Source of the DNA: Flavobacterium sp. N1994
GTDB lineage: Bacteria > Bacteroidota > Bacteroidia > Flavobacteriales > Flavobacteriaceae
Assembly (NCBI RefSeq): GCF_025947145.1
Contig: NZ_CP109999.1
Coordinates: 2,232,001-2,296,000 of the forward strand
Reading direction: 5' to 3'
Length of the DNA stretch: 64,000 bases
Every line of letters begins with the position of its first letter. Within the stretch, counting starts at the first letter, position 1. Shown piece after piece: positions 17,428 through 26,781 of the stretch. The notes beneath the pieces are model-generated. The model saw only the letters and a list, made by a program, of their open reading frames with translations. It did no database searches and was not told the DNA's origin. The position numbers and the translations under genes are program-made.

Positions 17428-18330
17428 ATGAAAGACAAGTTTTATAAATACATACTACAACTACAAGACCAAATCACTTCCAAACTAGAAGCAGTTGATG
17501 GCGTGGCTAAATTTCGTGAAGATATTTGGGAACGACCTGAAGGTGGCGGAGGAAGAACGCGCGTTATCGAAAACGGAAAAGTTTTTGAAAAAGGAGGCGT
17601 AAACATTTCAGCGGTTCACGGAAAATTACCCGAAGCTATGCAGAAAATGTTCAACGTTGGCGAAGCTGATTTTTTTGCGTGTGGATTAAGCTTGGTCATT
17701 CATCCTAAAAGCCCAATGGTGCCAACGGTTCATGCCAACTGGCGTTACTTTGAAATGTATGATGACGCTGGAAATGTAATCAATTCGTGGTTTGGCGGTG
17801 GACAAGATTTAACGCCCTACTATTTGTTTGAAGAAGATGCCATTCACTTTCATCAAACCTGCAAGACAGCATGTGACAAGCATAATTCTGAGTTTTATCC
17901 AAAATATAAAAAACAATGCGATGGATATTTCTGGAATGCACATCGCAATGAAGCCCGTGGAATAGGTGGATTGTTTTTTGATTATTGCAAAGAAACCGAA
18001 ACCATGAAAATGGAAGATTGGTTCAATTTTATAACGGAAGTTGGTAATAGTTTTTGTGATGCATATGTTCCCATTGTAGAAAAAAGAAAAGAACTCACTT
18101 ATACCGAAGGTCAAAGAACTTGGCAGGAAATCCGAAGAGGACGTTACGTCGAATTTAATTTGGTACACGATAAAGGCACTTTATTCGGATTAAAAACTAA
18201 TGGAAGAATTGAATCCATTTTGATGAGTTTACCACCACACGTGCAATGGGTTTATGACCATCATGCAGAACCAAATAGCGAAGAAGAAAAATTAATTAAA
18301 GTCTTAGAAAAACCAATGGAATGGATATAA
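17428..18330 (+). CDS. hemF: Oxygen-dependent coproporphyrinogen III oxidase
   Basis: A 300-residue enzyme converting coproporphyrinogen III to protoporphyrinogen IX with O2, which points to an aerobic lifestyle. Family landmarks are GGGRTRVIENGKVFEKGGVN, PTVHANWRYFE, GGGQDLTPYYLFEEDA and YVEFNLVHDKGT. The frame opens at a TTG (17410), but ATG 17428 gives the usual N-terminus (MKDKFYKYILQLQ). Its last ten bases overlap the start of the next gene, so the following beta-barrel-like protein is translated from the same message. Confidence 0.97.
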   Translation: MKDKFYKYILQLQDQITSKLEAVDGVAKFREDIWERPEGGGGRTRVIENGKVFEKGGVNISAVHGKLPEAMQKMFNVGEADFFACGLSLVIHPKSPMVPTVHANWRYFEMYDDAGNVINSWFGGGQDLTPYYLFEEDAIHFHQTCKTACDKHNSEFYPKYKKQCDGYFWNAHRNEARGIGGLFFDYCKETETMKMEDWFNFITEVGNSFCDAYVPIVEKRKELTYTEGQRTWQEIRRGRYVEFNLVHDKGTLFGLKTNGRIESILMSLPPHVQWVYDHHAEPNSEEEKLIKVLEKPMEWI

Positions 18331-19262
18331 AATATAGCCATATTATATTTTATTTTACCTTTTTTAATGGATGGGCGCAAAACGATTCTATTAGTAATTC
18401 TTATTTCAAATCTTATGATGACAAAGTAACAAGTAGTTTATATTACTTAAATACATCTAATAGTTTTGATGCTGAATTTACCTCTAACGGGACACAAAAT
18501 AGATTCGAGTTCAAACCTAATACAAGACAACAACTAGGGGTCAATATTAGTTACAAATTTATTGATATCAGCTACGGATTTTCTCCTAGATTTTTTTCTG
18601 AAAACAAAGACAACTCAGGTTCAAAATTAATGAGCTTAAATACAAGAATAGTATTTAAAAAGTGGATGCAATCCTTTACATTTATTAATCAGACCGGTTT
18701 TTATGTTAAAGAAGGGAACACCGAAGTATCTTTCCCTAATCTTAGAACAACAAAAATAGGAGGAACAACATCGTATGTTTTTAATGATCATTTTTCGTTT
18801 AAAACACTATCCAATCAAAAAGAATGGCAAACTAAAAGCGCAGGAAGTTTTATTCCTTCTTTTACCATTTATTATACAAACTTTGATTTAAATGATGATA
18901 ATACCGCAACCCAAAGTGATATTTTTCTTTTTTCATTAGCACCATCTTATTATTATAATTTTGTGATAAAGAAAAACTTTTTGTTAGCAACTGGTCTTTC
19001 TTTTGGTTTAGGATTAAATGACATTGATGGAACCGTTTCTTCAATATATGAAGTAGATTCTAGTCTGAAGCTAGGGTACAATAATGATTCTTTTTTTGCT
19101 TTTGTTAATTATAACTACAACAACTTCATACAAAACAAGACTAGTAGTATCCAAATAAACGATAATATTTCCACGGTTAAGTTTATACTTGGTTATCGGT
19201 TTAACCCACCTAAAAAAGTGAAAGAACTCTACAACAGAGTCAGTAAAAAAATAGGTTTTTAA
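18321..19262 (+). CDS. DUF4421-like predicted outer-membrane protein
   Basis: A 313-residue protein with an N-terminal hydrophobic signal ending near GWAQ (about residue 19). The remainder alternates aromatic and polar residues in many beta-strand-like stretches, with patterns that resemble DUF4421 (YFKSYDDKVTSSLYYL, FEFKPNTRQQLGVNISYKF). This suggests an outer-membrane barrel. No function is known. Its start overlaps hemF by ten bases and hemB begins 19 bases after its stop, so it is a full member of the heme operon. Codon use looks like its neighbours. Confidence 0.72.
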   Translation: MDIKYSHIIFYFTFFNGWAQNDSISNSYFKSYDDKVTSSLYYLNTSNSFDAEFTSNGTQNRFEFKPNTRQQLGVNISYKFIDISYGFSPRFFSENKDNSGSKLMSLNTRIVFKKWMQSFTFINQTGFYVKEGNTEVSFPNLRTTKIGGTTSYVFNDHFSFKTLSNQKEWQTKSAGSFIPSFTIYYTNFDLNDDNTATQSDIFLFSLAPSYYYNFVIKKNFLLATGLSFGLGLNDIDGTVSSIYEVDSSLKLGYNNDSFFAFVNYNYNNFIQNKTSSIQINDNISTVKFILGYRFNPPKKVKELYNRVSKKIGF

Positions 19263-19281
19263 TATTTAAAACAAAACGATT

Positions 19282-20277
19282 ATGTTTCCATTACAAAGAG
19301 GTAGAAGATTAAGAGTAAACGAAAGCATTCGTTCCCTAGTACGCGAAACCACATTAAGTCCAAGTGATTTTATGTTCCCAATGTTCATTGCAGAAGGCGA
19401 AAACTATAAATCCGAAATCCCATCCATGCCCGGAATTTTCCGTCGCTCGATTGATTTAACGGTTGAAGAAGTAAAAGAACTTTTTGCTCTAGGAATTCGC
19501 GCCGTAAACATTTATGTAAAAGTGGACGAAAGCCTAAAAGACAACACAGGAAAAGAAGCGTGGAATCCTAACGGACTAATGCAACGGGCCATCAAATCAA
19601 TCAAAACCGCTTGCCCAGAAATGATTGTAATGCCCGATGTGGCTCTAGATCCATATTCCATTTACGGTCATGACGGTATCATTGAAAATGGAGATATTGC
19701 TAACGATGCCACCAACGAAGCTTTAGTAAAAATGGCCGTTTCTCACGCTCAAGCTGGAGCCGATTTTGTAGCACCAAGTGATATGATGGATGGAAGAGTT
19801 TTAAGATTGCGCCAAGGTTTAGATGCCGCGGGTTTTTCAAACGTTGGAATTATGAGTTACTCCGCTAAATATGCCTCTGCATTTTACGGTCCGTTCCGCG
19901 ATGCCCTAGACAGTGCTCCAAGAGAAGCTGACATAGAAGTTCCAAAAGACAAAAAAACCTATCAAATGGATTACGCCAACCGCCTAGAAGCCATCAAAGA
20001 AGCGCTTATGGATGTAGAAGAAGGTGCCGATATGGTCATGGTAAAACCCGGAATTGCTTATCTAGATATCGTTCGAGAAGTAAAAAATGCGGTAAGTGTT
20101 CCCGTGACGGTTTTCCATGTTTCTGGTGAATATGCCATGATTAAAGCCGCTTCAGAAAGAGGTTGGCTCGACCATGACAAGATTATGATGGAGCAATTAA
20201 TGTGTATTAAGCGTGCCGGAGCCAGTTTGATTTCAACTTATTTTGCCAAAGAAGCAGCAATTCTTCTCAATAAATAA
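19282..20277 (+). CDS. hemB: Delta-aminolevulinic acid dehydratase (porphobilinogen synthase)
   Basis: A 331-residue enzyme condensing two 5-aminolevulinates to porphobilinogen. The two Schiff-base lysines of the family are in SAKYASAFYGPFR (near 197) and MVKPGIAYLD (near 249). The metal site region reads PDVALDPYSIYGHDG rather than the Cys-rich zinc form, so it is probably a magnesium-dependent HemB. It is the last gene of the rightward operon although it acts second in the pathway. A GC-richer repeat follows. Confidence 0.97.
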   Translation: MFPLQRGRRLRVNESIRSLVRETTLSPSDFMFPMFIAEGENYKSEIPSMPGIFRRSIDLTVEEVKELFALGIRAVNIYVKVDESLKDNTGKEAWNPNGLMQRAIKSIKTACPEMIVMPDVALDPYSIYGHDGIIENGDIANDATNEALVKMAVSHAQAGADFVAPSDMMDGRVLRLRQGLDAAGFSNVGIMSYSAKYASAFYGPFRDALDSAPREADIEVPKDKKTYQMDYANRLEAIKEALMDVEEGADMVMVKPGIAYLDIVREVKNAVSVPVTVFHVSGEYAMIKAASERGWLDHDKIMMEQLMCIKRAGASLISTYFAKEAAILLNK

Positions 20278-20279
20278 TT

Positions 20280-20397
20280 TCATCTCGAGCGCAGTCGAAG
20301 GGAGGAGCGATAGGTTCGGGCTTTGTCAGTGGTCCCTATTCCCGCTGTTCGCACTACAGGGTAGTCACTTCCATCGGGGCTAAAGAGTGATGGCATT
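20280..20397. repeat. GC-richer intergenic repeat-like element
   Basis: Directly after the hemB stop lies about 118 bp whose composition differs sharply from the AT-rich surroundings. It has a near-palindromic segment (TCGAGCGCAGTCGA), a short hairpin (CTGT-TCGCACT-ACAG) and the phrase CACTTCCATCGGGGCTA. Wording of this kind recurs between genes in flavobacterial chromosomes as a dispersed element, as far as I recall; only one copy is in this window, so the repeat nature is inferred. No ORF in it is credible. Confidence 0.5.
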
Positions 20398-20475
20398 GTG
20401 TACTTGGCATCTGATAAAAATCATATTTTAACAACCATTTCAAAACTACCTTTGAACAACTTCAAGGATATTAAA

Positions 20476-20877
20476 ATGAAAACTACAATAAAACTATTAG
20501 CATTTGCTGTCTTTGCTCTTATTTTAGGAAGTTGCGGCAAAAAAGAAGATCAGGATTTCAATAAAAGCACACCTGAAAAAGCAGCTACCACAACACTTTC
20601 TCCAACAGAAAAAGGCAAAGAAATTTTTGAAGGCAAAGGAACTTGTGCCACTTGCCATAAACCAGATGTAAAAGTTATTGGGCCAAGTCTGATAGATATC
20701 AGCAAAATTTACAAAGAGAAAAACGCTAGTATTGCCACTTTCTTAAAAGGAGATGAAAAACCGTTGGTCGACCCAACTCAATTTGAAGTAATGAAAGCCA
20801 ATTTCGCTTTAACTAAAACCTTCACCGACGAAGAAAGAGAATCTTTAGAAGCATATATCCATAGCTTTTCAAAATAA
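20476..20877 (+). CDS. Class I c-type cytochrome lipoprotein
   Basis: A 133-residue exported electron carrier. ATG 20476 gives a lipoprotein signal (KLLAFAVFALILGSC, lipidated Cys near residue 19); an upstream in-frame extension to 20398 lacks signal features and enters the intergenic repeat. The heme c site is CATCH at residues 57-61, with downstream PSLIDISKIY and a candidate distal Met in FEVMKANF. It is probably anchored to a membrane and faces the periplasm. It follows the heme operon but is separated from it by the repeat element, so co-transcription is uncertain. Confidence 0.9.
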   Translation: MKTTIKLLAFAVFALILGSCGKKEDQDFNKSTPEKAATTTLSPTEKGKEIFEGKGTCATCHKPDVKVIGPSLIDISKIYKEKNASIATFLKGDEKPLVDPTQFEVMKANFALTKTFTDEERESLEAYIHSFSK

Positions 20878-20895
20878 TATTTCTAACTTTATCGG

Positions 20896-21366
20896 ATGGA
20901 AACAGCCTTCATCCAAACACCTCTAGGCATTACCAAAATTGTTGGTGATGAAAACGGTATTTCAGTAATATCGATTTTAAGTGAAGGAAAGATTACCACA
21001 AAAATCCCAAAAAATCTTAAAGAGTGCGTTTCCCAACTCAATGAATATTTTGAAGGACAGCGATACCATTTTGAATTTAAAATGAATCCTCAGGGAACCG
21101 ATTTTCAACAAAAAGTGTGGCAGGAATTATTGAATATCCCTTTTGGAAAAACCATGTCTTACCTTGATTTATCTAAAAAACTCGGCGACGTAAAAGCCAT
21201 AAGAGCCGTGGCTTCTGCTAATGGGAGAAACCCACTTTGGATTGTAGTTCCTTGTCATCGTGTAATAGGATCCGATGGTTCTTTAACAGGATATGCAGGT
21301 GGACTTTGGCGCAAGAAATGGTTATTAGAACATGAAAGCCCTTCAAAGCAACAATCACTTTTTTAA
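20896..21366 (+). CDS. ogt: Methylated-DNA--protein-cysteine methyltransferase
   Basis: A 156-residue suicide repair protein that takes the alkyl group from O6-alkylguanine onto its own cysteine. The active-site motif PCHRVIG is exact, with acceptor Cys120; the preceding helix-turn-helix reads FGKTMSYLDLSKKLG and the Asn hinge is in ASANGRNP. It follows the cytochrome gene by 18 bases. It lacks the Ada regulatory domain, so it is a stand-alone Ogt/AGT. Confidence 0.95.
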   Translation: METAFIQTPLGITKIVGDENGISVISILSEGKITTKIPKNLKECVSQLNEYFEGQRYHFEFKMNPQGTDFQQKVWQELLNIPFGKTMSYLDLSKKLGDVKAIRAVASANGRNPLWIVVPCHRVIGSDGSLTGYAGGLWRKKWLLEHESPSKQQSLF

Positions 21367-21432
21367 AATTTTTCTTTCATATTTCGATTAGATTATTTAA
21401 TTTTAAGTCGGTAAATTCCTAAATTTATAACA

Positions 21433-22146
21433 ATGATTGAAAAGATAAATCTCAATAACATCCTTTTTTTTGATATTGAAACCGTTCCTGAAACGGAAAA
21501 CTTCAACGAATTGGACACGGATATGAAAGAGCTTTGGGAACAAAAAACGCAATACCAAAGACGCGATGAATATACTCCTGAAGATTTTTACGAACGCGCG
21601 GGGATTTGGGCCGAGTTTGGAAAAATTGTTTGTATTTCAGTAGGCTATTTTGTCAATAAAGGAGATATTCGAAACTTTAGAGTAACTTCATTTTTTGGAG
21701 ATGAGAAGAAGATTTTAAAAGATTTCTCAAGTTTATTAGATACTCATTTTAATCAGGCACAGCATGTTTTGTGTGGACATAATGCGAAAGAATTTGACAT
21801 TCCGTTCATCGCGCGCCGAATGATTATCAATCAAATTGCTATACCCCATAAACTCAATTTATTTGGGAAAAAACCATGGGAAATTCCACATTTAGATACT
21901 TTAGAATTATGGAAATTTGGTGACTATAAGCATTTCACCTCTTTAAAATTATTGACCAAAATTCTTGGCGTTCCTTCTCCAAAGGGAGACATTGATGGAA
22001 GCCAAGTTGCCCAGGTTTATTATATAGAAAAAGATATAGACCGAATTGTAATCTATTGTGAAAAAGATGTGATTGCAGTAGCGCAAATTTTTCTCCGATT
22101 TAGAAGAGAAGATTTGTTAATTGACGATGAAATTATTCATGTATAA
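21433..22146 (+). CDS. 3'-5' exonuclease, PolB-like (DEDD family)
   Basis: A 237-residue predicted DNA exonuclease with an RNase H fold. The DEDD acidic residues are visible in order: FFDIETVPE near residue 14, LCGHNAKEFDIPF near 120, and YCEKDVIAVAQIF near 215 for Exo III. The central HLDTLELWKFGDYKHFTSLKLLTKILG segment is characteristic of this PolB-like exonuclease family. No polymerase domain is attached. It is probably monocistronic, with a terminator directly after. The biological substrate is not known from context. Confidence 0.87.
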   Translation: MIEKINLNNILFFDIETVPETENFNELDTDMKELWEQKTQYQRRDEYTPEDFYERAGIWAEFGKIVCISVGYFVNKGDIRNFRVTSFFGDEKKILKDFSSLLDTHFNQAQHVLCGHNAKEFDIPFIARRMIINQIAIPHKLNLFGKKPWEIPHLDTLELWKFGDYKHFTSLKLLTKILGVPSPKGDIDGSQVAQVYYIEKDIDRIVIYCEKDVIAVAQIFLRFRREDLLIDDEIIHV

Positions 22147-22175
22147 AAAAGTCCCGATTTAATCGGGACTTTTTT
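22145..22175. terminator. Bidirectional terminator
   Basis: AAAAAAGTCCCGATT and AATCGGGACTTTTTT form a near-perfect 15-bp stem around a tiny loop. It separates the exonuclease gene (rightward) from the S8 protease gene (leftward, stop at 22180) and can serve both. Confidence 0.9.
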
Positions 22176-22179
22176 ATGT

Positions 22180-25125
22180 TTAGTTTCTTCTTAAGACTAT
22201 CTTTTTAGTAATCGAATCTTTATCGTTTTCAATGTGGACTAAATAGATTCCGTCTTGTAAATTTTCAATTCCAAAACTCGTAGTCACTTGATTAGTTTCT
22301 TTTGAAATAATTTGTCGGCCTTGAATATCGTACAATTTTATGATTGCAGTTTCAGTAAGCGAAGGGATAAAAACATTTACAATACCTTTAGTTGGGTTTG
22401 GATAAACACTACTATTTAAAATAGGATTTGTAGCTACAGCCAATGCATTTCCAATTCTACATAAATCAATACTAAATGAATTGATTGTTCCGCCATCACC
22501 GTTGTAGGGATCATCAACTAAAAGGGTCCATTCTCCATCTGCTGGTAGTGTATTAAGAGAACTTAAACTATCAAAAGGAGCAATAAGTCCACTAATAGCT
22601 GGATTTGTAGTACATGTTGGTACACCACCTGAATCATCCATGGTACAATTTATGTTAGGATTGGCACCACAAGGTTCTTTTAATAAAATAACTACAGGAC
22701 TTCCAATTGAAGCAGGACCTTGTAAAGAAATAGTCATATCTTGAACATAGGTATGCGTTATGTCAATATTTACATTGATGTCTCCAATAGTGTACCCACC
22801 AGTAATAGTTAGCGGAACGCTTGCGCTAGAGTTAGCTACGGAAGCAATTGTGGCGTTTGAATAATCAGTTGCTGTAAAAGATTGATCACATGTTAAGACA
22901 CCTGTTGTAAATGTCGAAATAGTGGCATTTGATGCTATTCCAGCTCCACAATTATTTGAAGGAATCACTCTCCAAAAATATCTAGTGGTCTGGTTTAATC
23001 CGGTAAGATTATATTGATTGGTTGTTACTATATCATTTATAAAAAAAGTTGAAAAATCAGGAAATAATGAAACTTGCACAGTATAACTTTGAGCATTTGT
23101 TTGACTATTCCAAGTTAAGTCTGCCGAAGTAGATAACCCGGATTGCCCATTGGTTGGACTTTGTAGAGCAATGGTTTGGAATGTTCCATTATAAACTCTT
23201 AGTGATTTATATCTAGTCTCTGTATCTGTTGAACTTGTTCCTTTTATTCCAACAAAATATTCATTAGGAGCCACATTGTTTAATCCAGAAACCGTCATGG
23301 TAACCACTCCATTTGCATTCAAAGTTGCAGGAGAAAAGGAAGCGGAAGCTCCAGCTGGTAAATCAACAGCAGAAAAGATTGTTGTTCCTGATCCAGATTG
23401 AGTATAGTTAAAGGTATATACAGCATTTTGACTGGAACAAACAGTTAAGTTATCAGAAGTTGAATTAATGGCAAAAGGAGAAGTTATTCCAGTAATTATT
23501 AAAGAGTATTTTTGACTTCCATTTACTAAATTTCCTTTGTGACTAACAGTAATTGTATATGAACCTGCTGTAGGGTTATCAATTTTAACTTGTTCAACAT
23601 TATCTACAGCATTATCGCCAATTCTTGTTGCTGGAAGACTTGGGTCAGAAGTTAGTTTCCATGGGAAATAAGTGGTGCTATTTCGTGTAACTCTAATATC
23701 TAAATCATTCACTAATGCCGCAGTTGGATCATTAGCTGGAAGACCACCAGAGTTTATTGGTCCTGGAACATCTGTCCAACTTATAGAAGCCATTAAGGGT
23801 GTTGTTCCATTTGAATTTACTGTCATGGTGAAAACCTGACGGTTATTTAAATTTTCTTCAGAAACCCAAGAAGTTAAGCCGTTATTTGTTAGTGTTTCTG
23901 CCGCTTTTTTTGCATTTAATAAACCCCAGCCATATTTAGGATCAGGCCCAACATTTCCGCCATCGTCGGCAGTATGACAAGCTAATCCTTTTAGAGTTGC
24001 TGCACGCATAAAACTATTGCTCAAGTTTTTATAGTGTTGTTGTAATAAAAGTAAAGTTCCGGCCACATTTGGCGAAGCCATTGAGGTACCCGACATCCCT
24101 GTAGTTGAGGTATTGGAGGTATTATTTGTTGAGGTTAAATTTTCTCCATTTCCTGTGATGTCTGGTTTTATCCTAAAATCATCTGTTGGTCCTTGACTAC
24201 TAAAAGAACTAATATTAATGTTTGATGAGGTTACAGTACCATCAGCTGCCGCATTTACATCTGCGCAACTTGCAACAATTAAATTGTTTTTGGCCGTTTT
24301 ATTTCCGACCAATTTATCATAACCTGGTGCAATTGGTTCTGGATTATCTGTACTTTGGCCTTCGTTCCCTGCGGACATTACTGGCAAATAATAAGGAGCA
24401 TTAAAGGCAATATCATCCCAAACAAAAGCATCGTAGGAATAAGAACCAATCAACCATGATGGTAAAGTTGTACCATTTGAAGTTATTGGAACCCCGTAGG
24501 AGTGATTTGAAATTAACATTCCATTTTGTGCTTCTGCTATGGCTTCAGCATTATCATCTGTCCAATTAAAGGTTCTTGCATTGGCTTGATAGGCCATTCC
24601 TTTTACTGCAGCTGGTGTAGCACTTGCCACCAAAGTTCCGCAAACGTGAGTCGAATGTGAAACCGTTGTGGTATTGGAGGGATCATCTACTACAGTTACT
24701 CTACCACCAAAAGCATTATGTGTAGCTCTAACATTTCCGCCGTCCCATTCTCTAATGGTCATTCCTTGTCCATTTAAGTTTAATCCCAAAGTACCACCCG
24801 TATTTAAATGATTGGCTCTTGTTGATTTTGCAGCGTTTACATTTTGGGTTGAATAGTAAATAGGCAATCCTTCAGGAGTGAGTTTCATTAACTCAGAAAT
24901 ACTACCATCCTCTTTTGTAATAAGAATTGGCCAATGCTTAGCTAAGGCAGTTGAAATGGCTTTTGATTTTTCTATCCTTGATTTTTTACCATAAAAAAGT
25001 TCTTTTTCTTTAAGCTTTGCGATATCGTAATCTGCAGTTATTTTTTTTATGTCTTCTTTTGTTTGAGCTATCAGGGAACACGTTACAAATAGGAAAGATA
25101 ACAAAGACAAGTATTTCTTTTTCAT
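22180..25125 (-). CDS. S8 family serine peptidase with T9SS type A sorting domain
   Basis: A 981-residue secreted subtilisin-like protease. A signal peptide (residues 1-20, ending LIAQ) is followed by a short propeptide and the S8 domain with Asp in REWDGGNV, His in SHSTHVCG and Ser in GTSMASPNVAG (about residues 110-360). A fibronectin III-like domain (about 655-745) and a proprotein-convertase P-like domain (about 755-895) come next, and the C-terminal T9SS sorting domain begins SVYPNPTKG. It should cross the outer membrane by the type IX system and act outside the cell. It stands alone, with a terminator after it. Confidence 0.94.
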   Translation of the reverse strand: MKKKYLSLLSFLFVTCSLIAQTKEDIKKITADYDIAKLKEKELFYGKKSRIEKSKAISTALAKHWPILITKEDGSISELMKLTPEGLPIYYSTQNVNAAKSTRANHLNTGGTLGLNLNGQGMTIREWDGGNVRATHNAFGGRVTVVDDPSNTTTVSHSTHVCGTLVASATPAAVKGMAYQANARTFNWTDDNAEAIAEAQNGMLISNHSYGVPITSNGTTLPSWLIGSYSYDAFVWDDIAFNAPYYLPVMSAGNEGQSTDNPEPIAPGYDKLVGNKTAKNNLIVASCADVNAAADGTVTSSNINISSFSSQGPTDDFRIKPDITGNGENLTSTNNTSNTSTTGMSGTSMASPNVAGTLLLLQQHYKNLSNSFMRAATLKGLACHTADDGGNVGPDPKYGWGLLNAKKAAETLTNNGLTSWVSEENLNNRQVFTMTVNSNGTTPLMASISWTDVPGPINSGGLPANDPTAALVNDLDIRVTRNSTTYFPWKLTSDPSLPATRIGDNAVDNVEQVKIDNPTAGSYTITVSHKGNLVNGSQKYSLIITGITSPFAINSTSDNLTVCSSQNAVYTFNYTQSGSGTTIFSAVDLPAGASASFSPATLNANGVVTMTVSGLNNVAPNEYFVGIKGTSSTDTETRYKSLRVYNGTFQTIALQSPTNGQSGLSTSADLTWNSQTNAQSYTVQVSLFPDFSTFFINDIVTTNQYNLTGLNQTTRYFWRVIPSNNCGAGIASNATISTFTTGVLTCDQSFTATDYSNATIASVANSSASVPLTITGGYTIGDINVNIDITHTYVQDMTISLQGPASIGSPVVILLKEPCGANPNINCTMDDSGGVPTCTTNPAISGLIAPFDSLSSLNTLPADGEWTLLVDDPYNGDGGTINSFSIDLCRIGNALAVATNPILNSSVYPNPTKGIVNVFIPSLTETAIIKLYDIQGRQIISKETNQVTTSFGIENLQDGIYLVHIENDKDSITKKIVLRRN

Positions 25126-25322
25126 AATTATAGGATAGAAATGGTTTTTTTATAGTTAAAAGTTAGCAAATATATAAACACTGAATTAATTTAGATATTT
25201 AATTAACAAATAATCACAAAAAATTAGATATTGTTTACTTATTGACAAATACAGTAAATAAAAATTAAGTTTATTCTTTTATTTCAAAATCGAGAAATGT
25301 TATATTTACCAAAAAACAGATT

Positions 25323-26762
25323 ATGGTTTTAAGTAGATTTTGGCTAGCTATCTTTGTTTCTTCCATTGCATTTGTTGTGTTCAGTTTATGTGTAGGAGGC
25401 AACTATACTATCGATAATATTTTAAATGGAAAAAAAGACGATCCTATTCTGATATCGGAAAAATATTTAGAACAAGTACCAGTTTTTGTAAAGGATAGTA
25501 TTAAAAAAGCACCAGAGCAAACTATGATTATCAATAGAGATACGCTCAATGCAGATACTACTTATGTATACAAAGCTAAAACGGTAAAAATTTATTCAGG
25601 AGTTCAAAAATCAGATGGATTATTGCCTACTTGCAAAAACAGTTTACTCGATTTAATCATTCCGCTAATTGCTTATTTAGCTTTTTTCTGTGGACTAATG
25701 CAGTTACTAATTGATTCTGGAGCTTCCGAAAAATTAGCCCGAAAATTAAGTCCAGTTTTCTCAAAAATCTTTCCAACAATTCCCAAAAATCACGAATCGA
25801 TTTCTTATATGACTTTGAATTTCGCAGCTAACTTTTTAGGTTTGGATTCAGCGGCAACTCCTTTTGGATTAAAAGCTATGCAAAGTCTGCAGGAACTCAA
25901 TCCCGAAAAAGACAAAGCCAGTGATGCCCAAATCATGTTTTTATGTTTGCATGCTGCGGGATTAACATTGATTCCAACATCCATAATTGGATATAGAGCA
26001 GCAGAAAACGCCAGTAATCCAGCCGATGTAATGTTGCCTTGCATTATTACTTCTTTCATAGGAACTATTGCTGCTTTTTTAATTGTAGGTATCCGACAAA
26101 GGATTAATTTCAAAAGTGCCTCATTACTCGTGGCATTGATGACAATAATTGCCGCTATTATTGGATTGTTGTTTTATATTAATACTTTAGATTTAATAGG
26201 AAAAAATGCATTTACTTCCAATCTTTCTGGTTTAATGTTAGTTGCCATAATTGCTTTTACCCTTATATTTTCATTTATTCATGAGAAAAAATTTGTAGAA
26301 AAAGACACGACCATTTTTGATGCATTTGTTACTGGTGCCAACAACGGTCTACAAACAGGTGTTAAAATATTTCCATACGTATTGGGAATGTTAGTAGCCA
26401 TATCCTTCTTTAGAAATAGTGGGTTATTTGAAATTATTAGTAATGGAATTTCCTTTGTATTTGCCAATATTGGCGTAAGTAAGCAAGTTACAGATTCTTT
26501 ACCAGTAGCCATGCTTAGACCTTTCAGCTCTGGTGGTTCACGTGGATTTATGATAGATTCGATGCGAACTTTTGGACCAGACTCCTTTACGGGAAGATTG
26601 AGTTGTATTTTTCAATGCAGTGCCGAGACTACGTTTTATGTAATAGCGGTTTACTTTGGAAGCATCAATGTTAAAAATACTCGTTACACCTTAGGAACTA
26701 TGCTTTTGGTAGATTTAGTTTGTGTGATTACCGCTATTTTTGTGGCGAGTTGGTTTTTTTAA
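25323..26762 (+). CDS. Nucleoside recognition (Gate) domain membrane protein, SpmA-SpmB-like
   Basis: A 479-residue inner-membrane protein with about nine helices. It holds two halves that resemble the spore maturation proteins SpmA and SpmB joined in one chain: N-terminal half with LLPTCKNSLLDLIIPLIAYLAFF and NFAANFLGLDSAATPFGLKAM, C-terminal half with FVTGANNGLQTGVKIFPYVLGMLVA and PFSSGGSRGF. Residues about 30-100 form a periplasmic loop after the first helix. The family is often called nucleoside recognition, but transport substrate is unproven. The next gene starts 19 bases downstream. Confidence 0.88.
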   Translation: MVLSRFWLAIFVSSIAFVVFSLCVGGNYTIDNILNGKKDDPILISEKYLEQVPVFVKDSIKKAPEQTMIINRDTLNADTTYVYKAKTVKIYSGVQKSDGLLPTCKNSLLDLIIPLIAYLAFFCGLMQLLIDSGASEKLARKLSPVFSKIFPTIPKNHESISYMTLNFAANFLGLDSAATPFGLKAMQSLQELNPEKDKASDAQIMFLCLHAAGLTLIPTSIIGYRAAENASNPADVMLPCIITSFIGTIAAFLIVGIRQRINFKSASLLVALMTIIAAIIGLLFYINTLDLIGKNAFTSNLSGLMLVAIIAFTLIFSFIHEKKFVEKDTTIFDAFVTGANNGLQTGVKIFPYVLGMLVAISFFRNSGLFEIISNGISFVFANIGVSKQVTDSLPVAMLRPFSSGGSRGFMIDSMRTFGPDSFTGRLSCIFQCSAETTFYVIAVYFGSINVKNTRYTLGTMLLVDLVCVITAIFVASWFF

Positions 26763-26781
26763 ACTATAAAAAATAATTTCA

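Noticed and set aside
20398..20475. Extended N-terminus of the cytochrome c lipoprotein
   Set aside because: The extension precedes a perfect lipoprotein signal and arises next to the intergenic repeat.
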